Shown here piece by piece: positions 20,190 to 30,878 of a stretch of DNA of 64,000 nucleotides; the stretch's first letter is position 1; every line of letters starts with the position of its first letter. Both the position numbers and the translations under genes were made by a program. This DNA comes from Hexactinellida sp. DTS-2022 (taxonomy: Eukaryota; Porifera; Hexactinellida): assembly GCA_028753945.1 (NCBI GenBank), contig JAPNXP010000014.1, forward strand, positions 1,240,001 through 1,304,000, in the 5' to 3' direction. The notes under the pieces were generated by a model, which was not told the DNA's origin, made no database searches, and was given only the letters and a program-made list of their open reading frames with translations.

Positions 20190-22020
20190 AACATAACGTT
20201 TATTCTCGCTAAAATGGCTGAAAAAAATATCTCAGTAGATTTGTACTTTGAAATCATTGCTTATTTATCCACCTCAGCCTATTTTAATGGGCTGAGTTTA
20301 TCCGTTCCCATTGCTGCAATTAGTGACATCCGATAAATTGAATCTGTTTTACAGGAACTTGCTTTAAAATACAACTCTAGTTCTTATTGTGATTATCCCC
20401 TTAAGTTCGGTTGTGCATCCTTTGAAGATGTATGTCAATTATATAATTCAGAAAGAACAAGTTTAGCCAAGTCAGCTCCTCATTTAACTATGGAGTCATG
20501 TTTTCCGTCTAGCAATGAGCGTCAAAATGTCAAACTGGTTTTGAAAGTCGTTAACGAATTAACAATATCTGCGCTAACTATCCAGAACGAATTGCGTTAT
20601 CCAGAATATAGAAAGAATACTCCTGAGTTTGTTGATACCCTTCTTACTGTTCTGAAATTATTCAACGTTAACACACCATTTAAAGAATAACTTTGAACGA
20701 TAATTTCTCTAGACCTTTTGACTTTTAATGACAAGCGATTTCTATTTTGACTCGTGTAGTTTTTGGTTCGATGCTTGGCAAACTTTACCAGAAAAAATTG
20801 GCAAACTGAGTAAACAAACATACACCAGTTTTAGACATGCTTGTATTGCCTTACCACAAATTACCCATCATTTGACTCAATCTTGTGGCTTTACATATGT
20901 GTTGTCCTCCTTTCTACAGACGGATCCCTTGGAACACCATTTCGGTCTATACCGTATGATGTCGGGTTCTAATTATCACATCTCCTATCTTCAAATCCTT
21001 GAACCGAGCGTCGACTTAAACTTTCTAGCATATTAAACATATTTACTGACCAACAAGACACTTCCTTTCAATCTATTGTCATTTGTTAAGTCATTTTCTT
21101 CTCCGTATAGCGTATTCCACTACTGATGGTGAGTTCAATTTGGAGCCATTTCTTGATGAGATTAATGATCTATCAATAATTGATTGTGGTTCACAGTTGC
21201 TTCAATCATTAGCCTTTATTGCAGGCTATACAGTCCATCAGTACCTGAAACAAACAAAACCGTGTCATGTCTGTCTACATATGCTAATAGTTGATATAGA
21301 ATTTCTCCTTGATTTAGACCTGGACTCTCAGTCAGGGGCGTCGGAAGCGTGAAATCGGGGAGGGGGCAATCAGAATTTAGAGGGGCAGACAAAAAGCTAA
21401 TTCTTAGTAGTATAAAACCCAAAGTGATTTTATGTCTTTTTTGATAGTTTCACTTCGGATAAGAGCAGTGGTATCATGACATTTGAACTCATGTGTATCA
21501 TTGGTGTTGTTATTTAATCTATTTGGATATGGGAAGGGGCTCAGGCGAGGGGATGCACAGATGAGGAAGCACCGTGGGGGGGCACCCCGAGATTTTTGAG
21601 GGGGGCACGTGCCCCCCCCCCCCCCCCTTCTGACGTCCCTGCTCTCAGTATAAACTTCTGCAGCTAACGGACTGTGGCGGACTTAAATATCCATCTGAGC
21701 CAGTTTTAAATTCCATATTTGTTATATGGAAGACCTTTAGTGCCATCGAAAACAATAAAGAGCTGATGACGAAGCTTGTAAGTGGACCTTCTAGAAAAAT
21801 ACTAGTTGAACTCACGTTGATGTATTTGGAAGATTGTGATTATCGTGATCCAAGTATTTGGAAATCTACTTGTAATTGCTGTGGTGTGTTTAGTTGGAAC
21901 ATCTTATCGAAGCTAGTCTTTCCCGCTGCGAATTGCTTTCTTGCAAACAAAGTTAAGAATTATAACTCGCTGGTTCTTTCAAAAAGTATAGAAAAGCGTA
22001 AATTAAAGAATTTCTCTTAA
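20190..22020 (+). pseudogene. P-element/THAP9-type transposase relic
   Basis: Plus-strand frames match successive parts of a P-type transposase. LYNSERTSLAKSAPHL and NVKLVLKVVNELTISAL lie at 20430-20580, LQTDPLEHHFGLYRMMSG and NYHISYLQILE at 20915-21000. A C-terminal part with FIAGYTVHQYLK and a CHVC motif lies at 21215-21270. After a MITE insertion (21333-21641) the reading continues in the 21650-22020 part, ending near KNFS. A TTTTACAG acceptor near 20354 suggests at least one original intron. There are several stops and frame changes, for example near 20690-20730 and 21035, so it is dead. It is the resident gene of the 13-kb element and identifies its superfamily. Confidence 0.75.
21333..21641. 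mobile_element. hAT-type MITE inside the P-like transposase
   Basis: A 309-bp element starts CAGGGGCGTCGGAAG and ends CTTCTGACGTCCCTG. It is flanked by the perfect 8-bp repeat CTCTCAGT (21325-21332 and 21642-21649). It has poly-C and poly-G subterminal runs. Confidence 0.9.
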
Positions 22021-22429
22021 TTATGTGGCTACTTATTTGTATTTACGATTATTTGTATACTCTGTTTATTCTTATTTCTATTATGTAGTTAAGTGTGTCG
22101 TGTGTCACTGCTAGAGCCAGAGAGAGAAAGAGGAGAGAGAGGAAAGAAAGCAAATAATTGTGTATTATTTACTGTATATTAATATTAGAAATTCTACTAT
22201 TTGTGTTTATTATTACTATTAAATTATGAAAATCCAATCACCGTTGTCATTACAGCTAATACTAATCACGGGCTATGCTAGCAGGGCTGAGTTATGTTTA
22301 CGACCTAGAGACGTATAAAGAACTCAGTAGTTCAATATAGAAAACATTAAAAAATTAACATTCCCATCTTCTTGTGCATCCCTGGTACATCTACTGTCAG
22401 GCCATATATAGAGTAGGCTATGCTTAGTA

Positions 22430-22640
22430 CAATTTTGTGAATTATATATTTCGAAAATGTTGGTTGGTGTTGGGTGAACTCCCAACACGCACATAAAAAA
22501 TGCTGACTCATCACCTATTACATTCTACTGAAACTTGAATATCTCTGAAATGAAGTGAGCTAATACGAAACTTCCACCACTCTAAGGGTCGTTGCCTTCT
22601 GAAACACCTTTCTGAAATAATTTAATACCTTCATAGTGAT
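22430..22640. other. Non-coding
   Basis: AT-rich sequence just outside the P-like element. It contains a GGTTGGTGTTGGGTGAACTC-like patch with its inverse CAACAC. Nothing else was recognised. Confidence 0.3.
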
Positions 22641-22646
22641 GATGAC

Positions 22647-22775
22647 ATGGCGAAAAAAATCCAAAATTTCAGCTGTGCCAACAGCATTTTCTTTGGAGTC
22701 AATTACCCAACCGGTAGCCACCAAAAGATAGTGCCACCAAAGGGAAATGCGTCGGCACAGCTTTTATTTTGCATT
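22647..22775. mobile_element. MITE with AGCTGTGCC(G/A)ACAGC ends, decayed copy
   Basis: CAGCTGTGCCAACAGCATTT at the left and CGTCGGCACAGCTTTT at the right are mirror images. The sequence matches the better copy at 25047-25190, on the other side of the NHL gene. Confidence 0.55.
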
Positions 22776-23724
22776 TTGTTATTGTTCTATTTGCAGTGTA
22801 TTATTCAGCCATTTGTTAATACGCTCCTAATCATGGTCTGATCCAATTTTAATACGCCTAAATCACAAATTAATGTTGCAGTATATGAGAAGATTCCAAA
22901 TTTTCGCACTCCTATAGTCAAAATTTCCAAAAATCATGCTCCAAAAGGAGCGTCTCGCGCTCCTTGAAAATTCATTCTGTACTTGTTGTAGTTGTCTTGT
23001 TATTGTTGCTGGTAGGACTAGGCTGCCCCCAGCAGCGAGGCTGCGATAGCAAATGTATTCGCCTTATCAGAATTCGTATTAACTAATATCATTTGTATTG
23101 AAAAGGCTTTGAACAGGACTGAAATAGTGTTCCTACTAACGAGGTACCTAAACTTAATCCTTATCAATTAAAACTGTGAAGGAATCAAATAGATTCGTGA
23201 AACGTTTAAAAGTGGATATGCTGTAGAAATAATTTCAGGATATATTTTTGGCACCATAATTCTTTTGGGGGGGGGGGTATATTGGAATTGATACCTTTCC
23301 ATATTAGTGTCAATGGGATAGCTATGTTAATAATCCTCTACACTAATTAACAGTAGCTTATAACACTAAATATAAGCAAACAGCAAACATTAAGTAGGGA
23401 TCAAATATAGTATTTCTGATAGTATTTACGCCGCTGTACTTAAGAACATAACTATGCTATAATATAATTACAATACACAGTTCGTTATCAATTAAACTAT
23501 TAAACTGTGTAGACAAAGACGGTAACATTTAATAATATAATGCACAGTATAAATTAGGATCACAAATATGTTAGAAACTTAGAACAGAGATACTAAATAT
23601 ATAAATATAAATTAATTCGATATTGGTATGCGATACATACTAATCTTTATTATCATAATTTCGATTGTATAAAATCTTACTAAAGTAAATATACATCTCT
23701 ATAGGTAAATGTAAATTAAAACAT
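22776..23724. other. Non-coding flank 3' of the NHL gene
   Basis: No gene was recognised. A run of nine to ten G lies near 23268-23277. The sequence before 23725 is AT-rich and may hold the NHL gene terminator, but I see no unambiguous signal. Confidence 0.35.
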
Positions 23725-24969
23725 TTAAAGAATAACAATGCCAGGAGAATTCCCGCCTTGAAAGCTCATCACAATGTTTCCATCCCTGGTTACACAAACA
23801 CCGTAGGGTTGGTCTAGTTTGAAAGTTTTGAATAGAATAGAATGGAGTAAATTACCATCTGGTGATAAAATGAACAAACAGTTCTTGTCAGAATCCGAAA
23901 TAAGGAAATTCTGTTCAAAATCAAAGTTGAAATGGCAAATTAAATTTGAGAAAATTGGGTTCTTCTTGATAGTATTCAGCAGTTGACCAGTTTTAGAAAA
24001 CAGTTTAATCCTACCTGTTCGCTCCATAATATACAATGTATTATCCCAAACTCGCAGAGCGTTGGATTCGCAAATAGCATTGTTAGCTATCGTCCTCAGG
24101 AACTGAAGATCCAAATCAAACACAGAAACACGATTGTTCCCATACTCCACTACGAATATCTCTTCATTATCAACAGCTAGGCCTGACGGTTTAACCAGCT
24201 GACCAGGATTAGAGCCTTTAATTGTGCGAGAATGTTTCTCCATAGAGAACTCTTTGAAGTGCCATTTCGTTAAAAAATTCCCTTTCACGTCTGAAACAAA
24301 TAAAAAATTATCCCACTTAACTATCTCCCATGGCCAAATTAATTCTTTCTTGCCAAATTCATCCACATTTTCTCCTTCTAAGGTAAATACTTGTATTCTA
24401 GAATTGCTCATATCAGCAATGAATATTCTATCTTCTTCTACCAATACACCTCTCGGATTATTGAACTTTCCTTTGCCAGTACCAAACTTTCCAAATCTTT
24501 CCAATGGTTTATGGATGAGATCATAGTTTTTTGTAGGAATTTTTGTTCTCTCTGCTGAGTCTGCTCTATTCAATACACCAAGGTTACAAATTAACCATTC
24601 TATTTGATTAGTCTCACAGTTGAATGTTATTCTTGGGAGGTTCACATCTTCATCCTTTTCACTGATTTGTCTCGTCAGTTGTGTTATTCCCTCTAACATA
24701 CATTTTTTGGAGGTTTGAGCTCTCGCTCTAGTAAATAACATTTCCAACTCAACTTTCTCGGATTTCAATTCCTCAAGGGATCGGACAATTTTGGACTGAC
24801 TACATGAGTACTCCTGTTCCCATTCGTCTAGTTGTTGTAGCAAGGACAGTTTCCTATCGATTATATTCTGAACGATGCAACTGAATTTCTCCTCGATTCT
24901 TATTCTAATCCTATCAAACACATTGCTTCTACCTGCTTGGATGAAGTTATCTAGTTGGTTCGTAGCCAT
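23725..24969 (-). CDS. Coiled-coil/NHL-repeat protein (TRIM-NHL-like, no RING)
   Basis: This single-exon gene encodes 414 residues from the ATG at 24969. An in-frame ATG at 25113 lies inside an upstream MITE and is not the likely start. Residues 1-110 form a long alpha-helical coiled coil, with motifs such as RIRIRIEEKF and SLLQQLDEWEQEY. From about residue 155 come at least four NHL-type beta-propeller repeats, for example FGTGKGKFNNPRGVLVEED with IFIADMSNSRIQVF, QLVKPSGLAVDNEEIFVVEY with NNRVSVFD, and LDQPYGVCVTRDGNIVMSF. This is the layout of the back half of TRIM2/TRIM71 and NHL-1 proteins, which bind RNA or other proteins, but RING and B-box are missing. Such RING-less genes are often amplified in families. 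Function here is unknown. The gene is intact and flanked by two copies of one MITE. Confidence 0.88.
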   Translation of the reverse strand: MATNQLDNFIQAGRSNVFDRIRIRIEEKFSCIVQNIIDRKLSLLQQLDEWEQEYSCSQSKIVRSLEELKSEKVELEMLFTRARAQTSKKCMLEGITQLTRQISEKDEDVNLPRITFNCETNQIEWLICNLGVLNRADSAERTKIPTKNYDLIHKPLERFGKFGTGKGKFNNPRGVLVEEDRIFIADMSNSRIQVFTLEGENVDEFGKKELIWPWEIVKWDNFLFVSDVKGNFLTKWHFKEFSMEKHSRTIKGSNPGQLVKPSGLAVDNEEIFVVEYGNNRVSVFDLDLQFLRTIANNAICESNALRVWDNTLYIMERTGRIKLFSKTGQLLNTIKKNPIFSNLICHFNFDFEQNFLISDSDKNCLFILSPDGNLLHSILFKTFKLDQPYGVCVTRDGNIVMSFQGGNSPGIVIL

Positions 24970-25046
24970 TTTAACTAGCACAAAGGTGAATACTTTAAAG
25001 TAAGGTATTTGAAAGGAATAACACAATTTATCACACGAGAGACCAG

Positions 25047-25190
25047 AAAAAAATCCAAAATAGCAGCTGTGCCGACAGCATCTTCCTTGGAGGCACTGTC
25101 TTTTTGGTGGCAACTGGTTGGTTAATTGATAGTGCCTCTAAAGGGAACATGCTGTCGGCACAGCTGCAATTTTGGATTTTTTTGCAATGT
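25047..25190. mobile_element. MITE upstream of the NHL gene
   Basis: AAAAAATCCAAAATAGCAGC and CTGTGCCGACAGCAT at the left are mirrored at the right by ATGCTGTCGGCACAGCTG and TTTTGGATTTTTT, giving arms of about 40 bp. The element starts under 80 bp upstream of the NHL start codon and must overlap its promoter region. Confidence 0.75.
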
Positions 25191-25690
25191 CATCTTCACG
25201 TCAAGGTCTTATGACCCATTTGTCAAATGGTCACGAGCCACACAAGGAACGATTGATAAATTGGATATTTGTTTCTATCTTATACCATCGAAGGGTTTAA
25301 TGAGATCTATTAAATACGTATGTATAAATCAACAATTATTTATGAGTATAAATTGTATAATTAGTTAATTATTTCGGCAATATTATCCACAGTTAATTTA
25401 ATTAAGTTTAAACAAATTGCTTTATTTTATTTTATTTACTTTTATCCTTGTATATAGCTACTACAATTAAATTGAAGCCAGTTCAAATTCCTAAGTAGAA
25501 TTAGAACTGGGCCACTACACTATAGTATAGTCGGCTCAGTAAAAAATCGCTAAGTACTGTCCTACAAAGGAATATTTAGAGCCCAAGAAAATAAAGAACC
25601 GATAACGAACTTTGAGACTGAAATTGACAAAATAAATAAGGAACTTCAGCCTCAAGTTTGAAGTATGGTTCCTTATAATTATACAGTACA
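25191..25690. other. Non-coding with short dispersed repeats
   Basis: It includes ACTATAGTATAGTCGGC with CAGTAAAAA (25505-25545), shared with 49210-49300 and 54280-54350. It also holds the AAGGAACTTCAGCCT / GGTTCCTTAT unit (25575-25680) shared with 30450-30555 and 52455-52565. No gene was seen. Confidence 0.5.
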
Positions 25691-25691
25691 T

Positions 25692-25890
25692 AATGGATAT
25701 AAGTGGTATGGTGGAAATGGTTCGAAAAACCAAAATAGGAAATAGTTCGAATTTTTAGTATTGCTGCACCATGGATATGTGAAAAATCCGGCTTGATCCA
25801 ACAATACAAAAATGAAAGTCAAACTATTTCCTATTTTGGTTCGAAATATTTCCTATTTTGGAAAATCGAACCATTTCCGCATTACCGATA
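25692..25890. mobile_element. MITE with GGAAATGGTTCG ends
   Basis: GGTATGGTGGAAATGGTTCG at the left is mirrored by CGAACCATTTCCGCATTACC at the right. GATATA lies next to both ends. A related copy lies at 41190-41325. It is non-coding. Confidence 0.6.
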
Positions 25891-25939
25891 TAGTGATAAT
25901 GGTGGGGAAACGGGATTTTTGGCCAAATTATCACTACAT

Positions 25940-26590
25940 CCACTATACAGTCAGGTCTGCTTATTATGAACAAGATTTCGTCTGCTTAATATGAAGATTT
26001 TTTATTATGAACAAGTCCTATGGCCCCGATTAAACAACTTACATAGGGTTTGTATTAAGTTGAGTTCGCTTATTATGAAGTCTCTCTATTATGAACACAA
26101 TTTTTGGTCCCTCGAATGTTCATAATAAAAGAACCTGACTGTAGCTATATCCACTGTATCACTACATCTAATATATGATTGTATACATTGTCAATACATA
26201 TATTCTCATAAGTATAATCAAATTCCTTATCGAATTCAACTGGTAACGAGATTTATACACAAAATATGAAATTATGGGGCTAAGGAATTTCAAAGATCCA
26301 ATACTCTTGGATAATCTGTGCACAAATTACCACTATATCCAATAATGATATAACAATAACCAATAAAATTTTTATGGGATTTGCTCGGTGACACACCAAA
26401 AGGGGCAAAATCATCACTATATCCAATATATCACTATATCCATATCATTATACAGTAGAGCCTCGTTAATACTGTTATGACCCAATTAGGATAATCAGTA
26501 AAGAATATACAAGTAGAGGATAATGAATTATCAACTTTAAGAGTGAACAATGGGTGAATAAATAAAGACTAAACTAAAAGAGTATATGGT
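25940..26590. other. Non-coding with mariner-like MITE fragments
   Basis: CAGTCAGGTCTGCTTATTAT (25950) and its mirror ATAAAAGAACCTGACTG (26125-26143) with TATTATGAA repeats look like a mariner-type MITE of about 190 bp. CAGTAGAGCCTCGTTAATAC at 26455 is another mariner-like end without a clear partner. Confidence 0.45.
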
Positions 26591-27158
26591 TAATCTTGGA
26601 CATACCTAATTTCCGGAACGGGACGGTATGGAACGGTACCATTCCGGAAAATCAAAGTACCTAAATTACGGAACGGGATAGACCCCCAAGTTATCGGTTA
26701 ATTTGGTTATTATAGACTTTAACAACATTTGGTTTTGCATTCTGATATACTATTTTGTACTAAATGTGCTAAATTATCAAGATAAAATGAAACAAACCAG
26801 TGTAAGGGCGTTTAGGGACCCAGGGGCCGAAATAGCTAACCTATTGTGTTCTAGGGGTGCCCTAAATCGCTAGCGATTTAGGGACCCCGCGTTTTGCATA
26901 GATTGAATATATTGTTATAGGTTTAATTAATCAATCTTTAGTTGATCTATCCCAGCTCAAGTACCTAAATTAACAATTTAAATACTAGAACCCTAACTAT
27001 AAATAAATTACAGGAGTGGTATTAGTTGGACTTTCAATTAGGTAGTAACTCAGATTTCATCAGTATGTAATGTGTACGTGCGTGAGAACATTTGGTGATG
27101 GTGGTGCTCTACACCACCTTGTCTACAGTCTACACGTCCGACACGTGTCACTTATACA

Positions 27159-27404
27159 TAGGGTGACCGGAGGATTTTGGGCCAAAACCTGGACATTTCT
27201 CAAAATTTCGACAAAAATCCTGGACACAGGTTATAAAAAAGTGGACACTATTAGTTTATTGTGTGCGAATCGGAGACAATTGGATGATAATAAAAAATAA
27301 CTGGAAATAAAACCTGGACAATTTAGAAAATTACTGGACATCGCATATTAATTGTAAAAAACCTGTGGACTGTCCAGGCTAAAAATTGGAACATGGTCAC
27401 CCTA
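27159..27404. mobile_element. hAT-type MITE, 8-bp TSD
   Basis: The ends TAGGGTGACC and GGTCACCCTA are perfect inverses, flanked by CTTATACA (27151-27158 and 27405-27412). It is 246 bp long, nested in the larger element, and carries no coding sequence. The same TAGGGT end is found on the 49690-50629 element. Confidence 0.9.
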
Positions 27405-27550
27405 CTTATACATACTTAGTGTTTAGGGACTTACATACGTTTTTAATTAATGATAACTCTCGTTGTAAAATGCACATTGTATCACTGCCCTCCTTCCTGA
27501 GTGCGACACTTAGTTAGTATGACTAATAATATTGTAATATTTTAAGAAGT

Positions 27551-27672
27551 CCTCTGCGCGGGTCGTATACGGGTGCCGCCCCCGCCCCGAAAAATATTCA
27601 GATCCTTTGTTCCGCATGAACCCGCGGGTTGCGGGTCCCGCGACCCGCATTAATTAACCCGCGCAGAGGTCT
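27551..27672. mobile_element. Small GC-rich foldback
   Basis: CCTCTGCGCGGGT at the left is mirrored by ACCCGCGCAGAGG at the right, with GGGTGCCGCCC-rich sequence between. It is probably another short non-autonomous insertion, but no clear target duplication was identified. Confidence 0.5.
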
Positions 27673-28139
27673 CGTCTCTATCACTGGACTGGTCCCTACA
27701 TTTAGCGATTTCGGACTAATCGGGCCCTAAAACGCTAATGATTTAGGGCCGGGGGTAAAAGAATAAAAAATAGGAATTTTAGACGGGAAAGGAAGATTGG
27801 AAATAGGAATCACTATTTTGGTTTACTCGGGGTCTCGGTAGGGCATCCACGGGGTTGCATATCTTTCGATCGTGGGTTAAGTGAAAGGAGGTATCTTTGT
27901 TCTGGAAATTAGGGATCAAAATTAACGGAATCGTATATTCCGGAAATTAGGTATTCATATTTTCCGGAACCGTTCCGCGGAATTCCGTAATTTAGGTACT
28001 TTGATTTTCCGGAATGGTACCGTTCCGTACCGTCCCGTTCCGGAAATTAGGTATGTCCTTAATCTTACTTAGTATAGTTCTAACGATACTACGATAGTGC
28101 CTATTCAGTAGTGATCGACTAGGGAGGTAATAATCACTT

Positions 28140-30190
28140 CACAACATCACCCCCACCTCTACAAACTCTCTTCGTCAAACTGTCATCAGAGAGGTCTTCT
28201 AGCCATTCTGATTCGATCAGTTTCCTGGATGGCTTCCTTATCCTGTTTGATGTGCGAGGTCCTACGTCTGATACGATTTCTTCGAACTCTGGGTTCTGCA
28301 CCGGGACGATTGTGTACTCTTCCTCGCTAAGATCGTATCTTTCCAGTAGGCCAATGTCTGCAGGTTAGGGAAGTAGCAATTAGGGAAGTAGAGTTTTGGA
28401 AGGTAAGGTTTGAACCTATTTAGATGTATCCACTTTTCTAGAGACCTTTCCTTCCCTACCCTTTGTTTGATCAAAACATTAGGTCATTTTCAATGTATTA
28501 CTGCCTACGGCCCGTCAAAATTTTGGTCTAGACTACTCTTTCTATTCTGGTTCTTCAGTAGTACTAAATCTCCTATACCTATCTTGGAATTGACTTTCCC
28601 TTGTCGAAGTAATTTTCATATTGGCCCTAGCTTGGGTAAGATTTTCTCCCACTTCGTCGTTGATCATATCTTCCATGAGTTCCAATTCCGTTACCCAATC
28701 GAGTATAGAATCATATCCCTCTCGAGTACTAGTTTCCAAAAAGGCAGTCAACAAAGGTTTGGGATCGATTCCATACATAACCCTGTAGGGTGTAAAACCT
28801 GTACTCTTATTAGGTATAGAGTTCATTATGTAAGTCATTTCGGGGAGGATGGTCGGCCACCTATCTTTCGCCACCTGTCTCTCCTCAAGCATACACCGCA
28901 TGATCTGTTTTATTGCCTGAATACCACGTTCGCTTTGGCCGTCCCCTTCTGGATGGTAAGGCGAACTTCTTTTCTTCTTAATTTCGTGTATTGCTTTTGC
29001 GTTCCTTATTTCGCTCCCGTCCACGTTTGGACCCTGATCATAGGCGCCGAACCCGGGGGGCAGGGGGGGCCCGAGCCCCCCCCTCGTGTCAAACCCGGGG
29101 GGGCGAGGGGGGATCTTGAGGGTGGGCCAGGGGGATGGAGGGTTTTGGCCAAAGGACCTGACGAGCAGGGTGACCAAATGTCCTATTTTTAGAAGGACAG
29201 TCCTTCTCAGGCAGTCATGCTACCTGCTTTCTTACACTGTGTCCTTTTGTATCTTTGAAATTTTTTACAGTCTGTTCAGTCTAATAATCCACTCCTCTAC
29301 CTGTCTAAATAACTTTGTTGTTCAACCATACTCAGAATTATTAAAGTATACTAGCCCATGTCATTGTACAAAAGCCTTTATTCTCAAATGTTCTACTATA
29401 CTGGGTTTCTCAACCTGCGATCTCTTTAGTTTTAAACGTTTCCTTCTTTTAGAGTAGTCATCTGGTTACCCTGATGGAGGAGCACCTAACTTTGACAATT
29501 AACCCAAAACTCCTTGGAAAATTTTATTGAAGTTTAAATAAACAAATTGGCAAATTACCCATTTTGTGAACTTTTTTAATTCAAAACTTGCGTATGCTGA
29601 TTTGTTAATTAATATGTATATCATTTATCATTTTATGAATTTTTCAGCGTTTATATCTCGCAGCATTTATAATTTATATCTGTATCCTATGAATGATCAA
29701 TACCCTCGGAAATCAATGATGTTCCCGGTTATTATTTGGAGAAAAATACAGTGCATAATTTTAGTCTTAGCATCAATTATGCATTGTTGTTATTAAAACT
29801 TCTATAAAGTTTTATTAAAGGTTTCGAGCCCCCCCTCAGTTTTGGAATTTTTTAAAAGTTCGGCGCCCCTGACCCTGATCACTAAGTATGTAGTTTGGAG
29901 GGCCATGTCTAAAAACCCAACCATCGAGTATTCCACTCATAGTGGACGACTCTTGGTCTGCCATGGGATACGATTCTACAAATTTGGAAAACAAGTCCAC
30001 CATGAGTAAAAAAATAACGGTGGTTTGATAATGCCCACGGTAAAGTGGTCACGTCGAAGGAAATCATCTCTCGAGACCTCTTGGAAACATTAATTGGGAT
30101 AAGCTTTTCTTTCGGGTTGCTGTTGGGTTTATTCTTGTGACATATGAGACACCCCCTGCAATATTCATCAATATCAGAATCCATTCGCTA
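28140..30190 (-). mobile_element. Gypsy-type LTR retrotransposon fossil, split by a hAT-type insertion
   Basis: Minus-strand pieces resemble the integrase part of a Gypsy/Ty3 polyprotein: a zinc-binding H2C2-like segment at about 30180-30050 and integrase core and C-terminal parts at about 28990-28540, with the motif SSPYHPEGDGQSERG. The two blocks are separated by the 833-bp element at 29039-29871. No LTRs were recognised. It is broken in several places and old. Confidence 0.75.
29039..29871. mobile_element. hAT-type non-autonomous element in the Gypsy fossil
   Basis: The ends CATAGGCGCCGAAC and GTTCGGCGCCCCTG are inverted with two mismatches and are flanked by the perfect 8-bp repeat ACCCTGAT (29031-29038 and 29872-29879). 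Inside, CAGGGTGACCAAATG (29173) and its mirror CATCTGGTTACCCTG (29460-29475) mark a second, nested foldback. It has no coding capacity. Confidence 0.85.
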
Positions 30191-30429
30191 CCAGAAGAAT
30201 CGGGTTCTGACAAGGCGTGTCGTCTTGTCGACACCTGGGTGACCCATACTGTGCACTATCGAAATTGCTTCTTGTCTCATAACCCTTGGTATAACGACTT
30301 TACTTCCTCTGCACAGTAATCCTTCCCCTAAGAATATACCTATCAATTTTTAATATAATAAGATTAATTCAATATTGTCAATATCCTCTTCGAAATATGT
30401 ATAATCAATTATGTAACGGGGTAGTTAGT

Positions 30430-30560
30430 TTTTTTTGTAAGAAAATAAGGAACCGACAAGAAAATAAGGAACCGATAAGGAACTTTGAGGCTGTAATTGA
30501 CAAAATAAATAAGGAACTTCAGCCTTCTAGTTTGAATTAGGGTTCCTTATAAAACAAAAA
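30430..30560. repeat. Short dispersed repeat (AAGGAACC unit)
   Basis: The AAGAAAATAAGGAACCG word in tandem is followed by GGAACTTTGAGGCTG and a mirrored GGTTCCTTAT. It is shared with 25575-25680 and 52455-52565 (inverted) and is non-coding. Confidence 0.55.
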
Positions 30561-30749
30561 CGTGTAGGTAGCCTTTCGTTTCAGGAAGAAGAAATATTCC
30601 CCTATGTCTTGGCCAAGTTGCCAATGTAATCGGCTGACTTCCTCATATATTAGAAAGTACTGGGCGCATAATACCTCGACTTCCTGCATGGCTATGAAAG
30701 TGTCCATCGGGGGGTCTATGGTTGCTATGGTGATATCTGGAAAGTTGGA

Positions 30750-30878
30750 CATACCTAATTCCGGTACGTAACGGTATGGAACGGTACCATTCCGGATAAT
30801 CTAAGTACCTAAATTACGGAACGGGATAGCCCCCCAAGGTATTGGTTATTATAGAACATTTGGTCTTGCATCCTGATA
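30750..30878. mobile_element. Partial copy of the GGACATACC transposon
   Basis: It begins GGACATACCTAATTCCGG and matches the left 130 bp of the element at 26598-28058 before a mariner-like MITE cuts in. The right end was not found nearby. Confidence 0.65.

Larger units (their letters stand above)
9390..22422. mobile_element. P-element-like transposon, 13 kb, inflated by nested insertions
   Basis: A 31-bp sequence beginning CATAGCCTACTC at 9390 recurs perfectly inverted at 22392-22422. The left copy is split after 20 bases by the hAT element at 9410-14874 and resumes at 14883-14893. The direct repeat CTTAGTA (9383-9389 and 22423-22429) flanks the outside. A 31-bp terminal repeat beginning CA is what Drosophila P has. 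A P/THAP9-type transposase relic lies inside at about 20190-22020. P elements normally leave 8 bp, whereas I see 7 exact. The contents, left to right, are a hAT composite with a MULE, a Merlin-like element, and the decayed transposase with a hAT MITE. Confidence 0.75.
26598..28058. mobile_element. DNA transposon with about 85-bp inverted repeats, 8-bp TSD
   Basis: The left end GGACATACCTAATTTCCGG, continuing through GGTACCATTCCGGAAAATC, is mirrored at the right by the same words inverted. The perfect direct repeat TTAATCTT lies at 26590-26597 and 28059-28066. The interior (1.3 kb) has no transposase and holds at least two smaller insertions (27159-27404 and about 27551-27670). A partial second copy begins at 30750. 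The superfamily is not certain, but the 8-bp duplication allows hAT or P. Confidence 0.8.
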
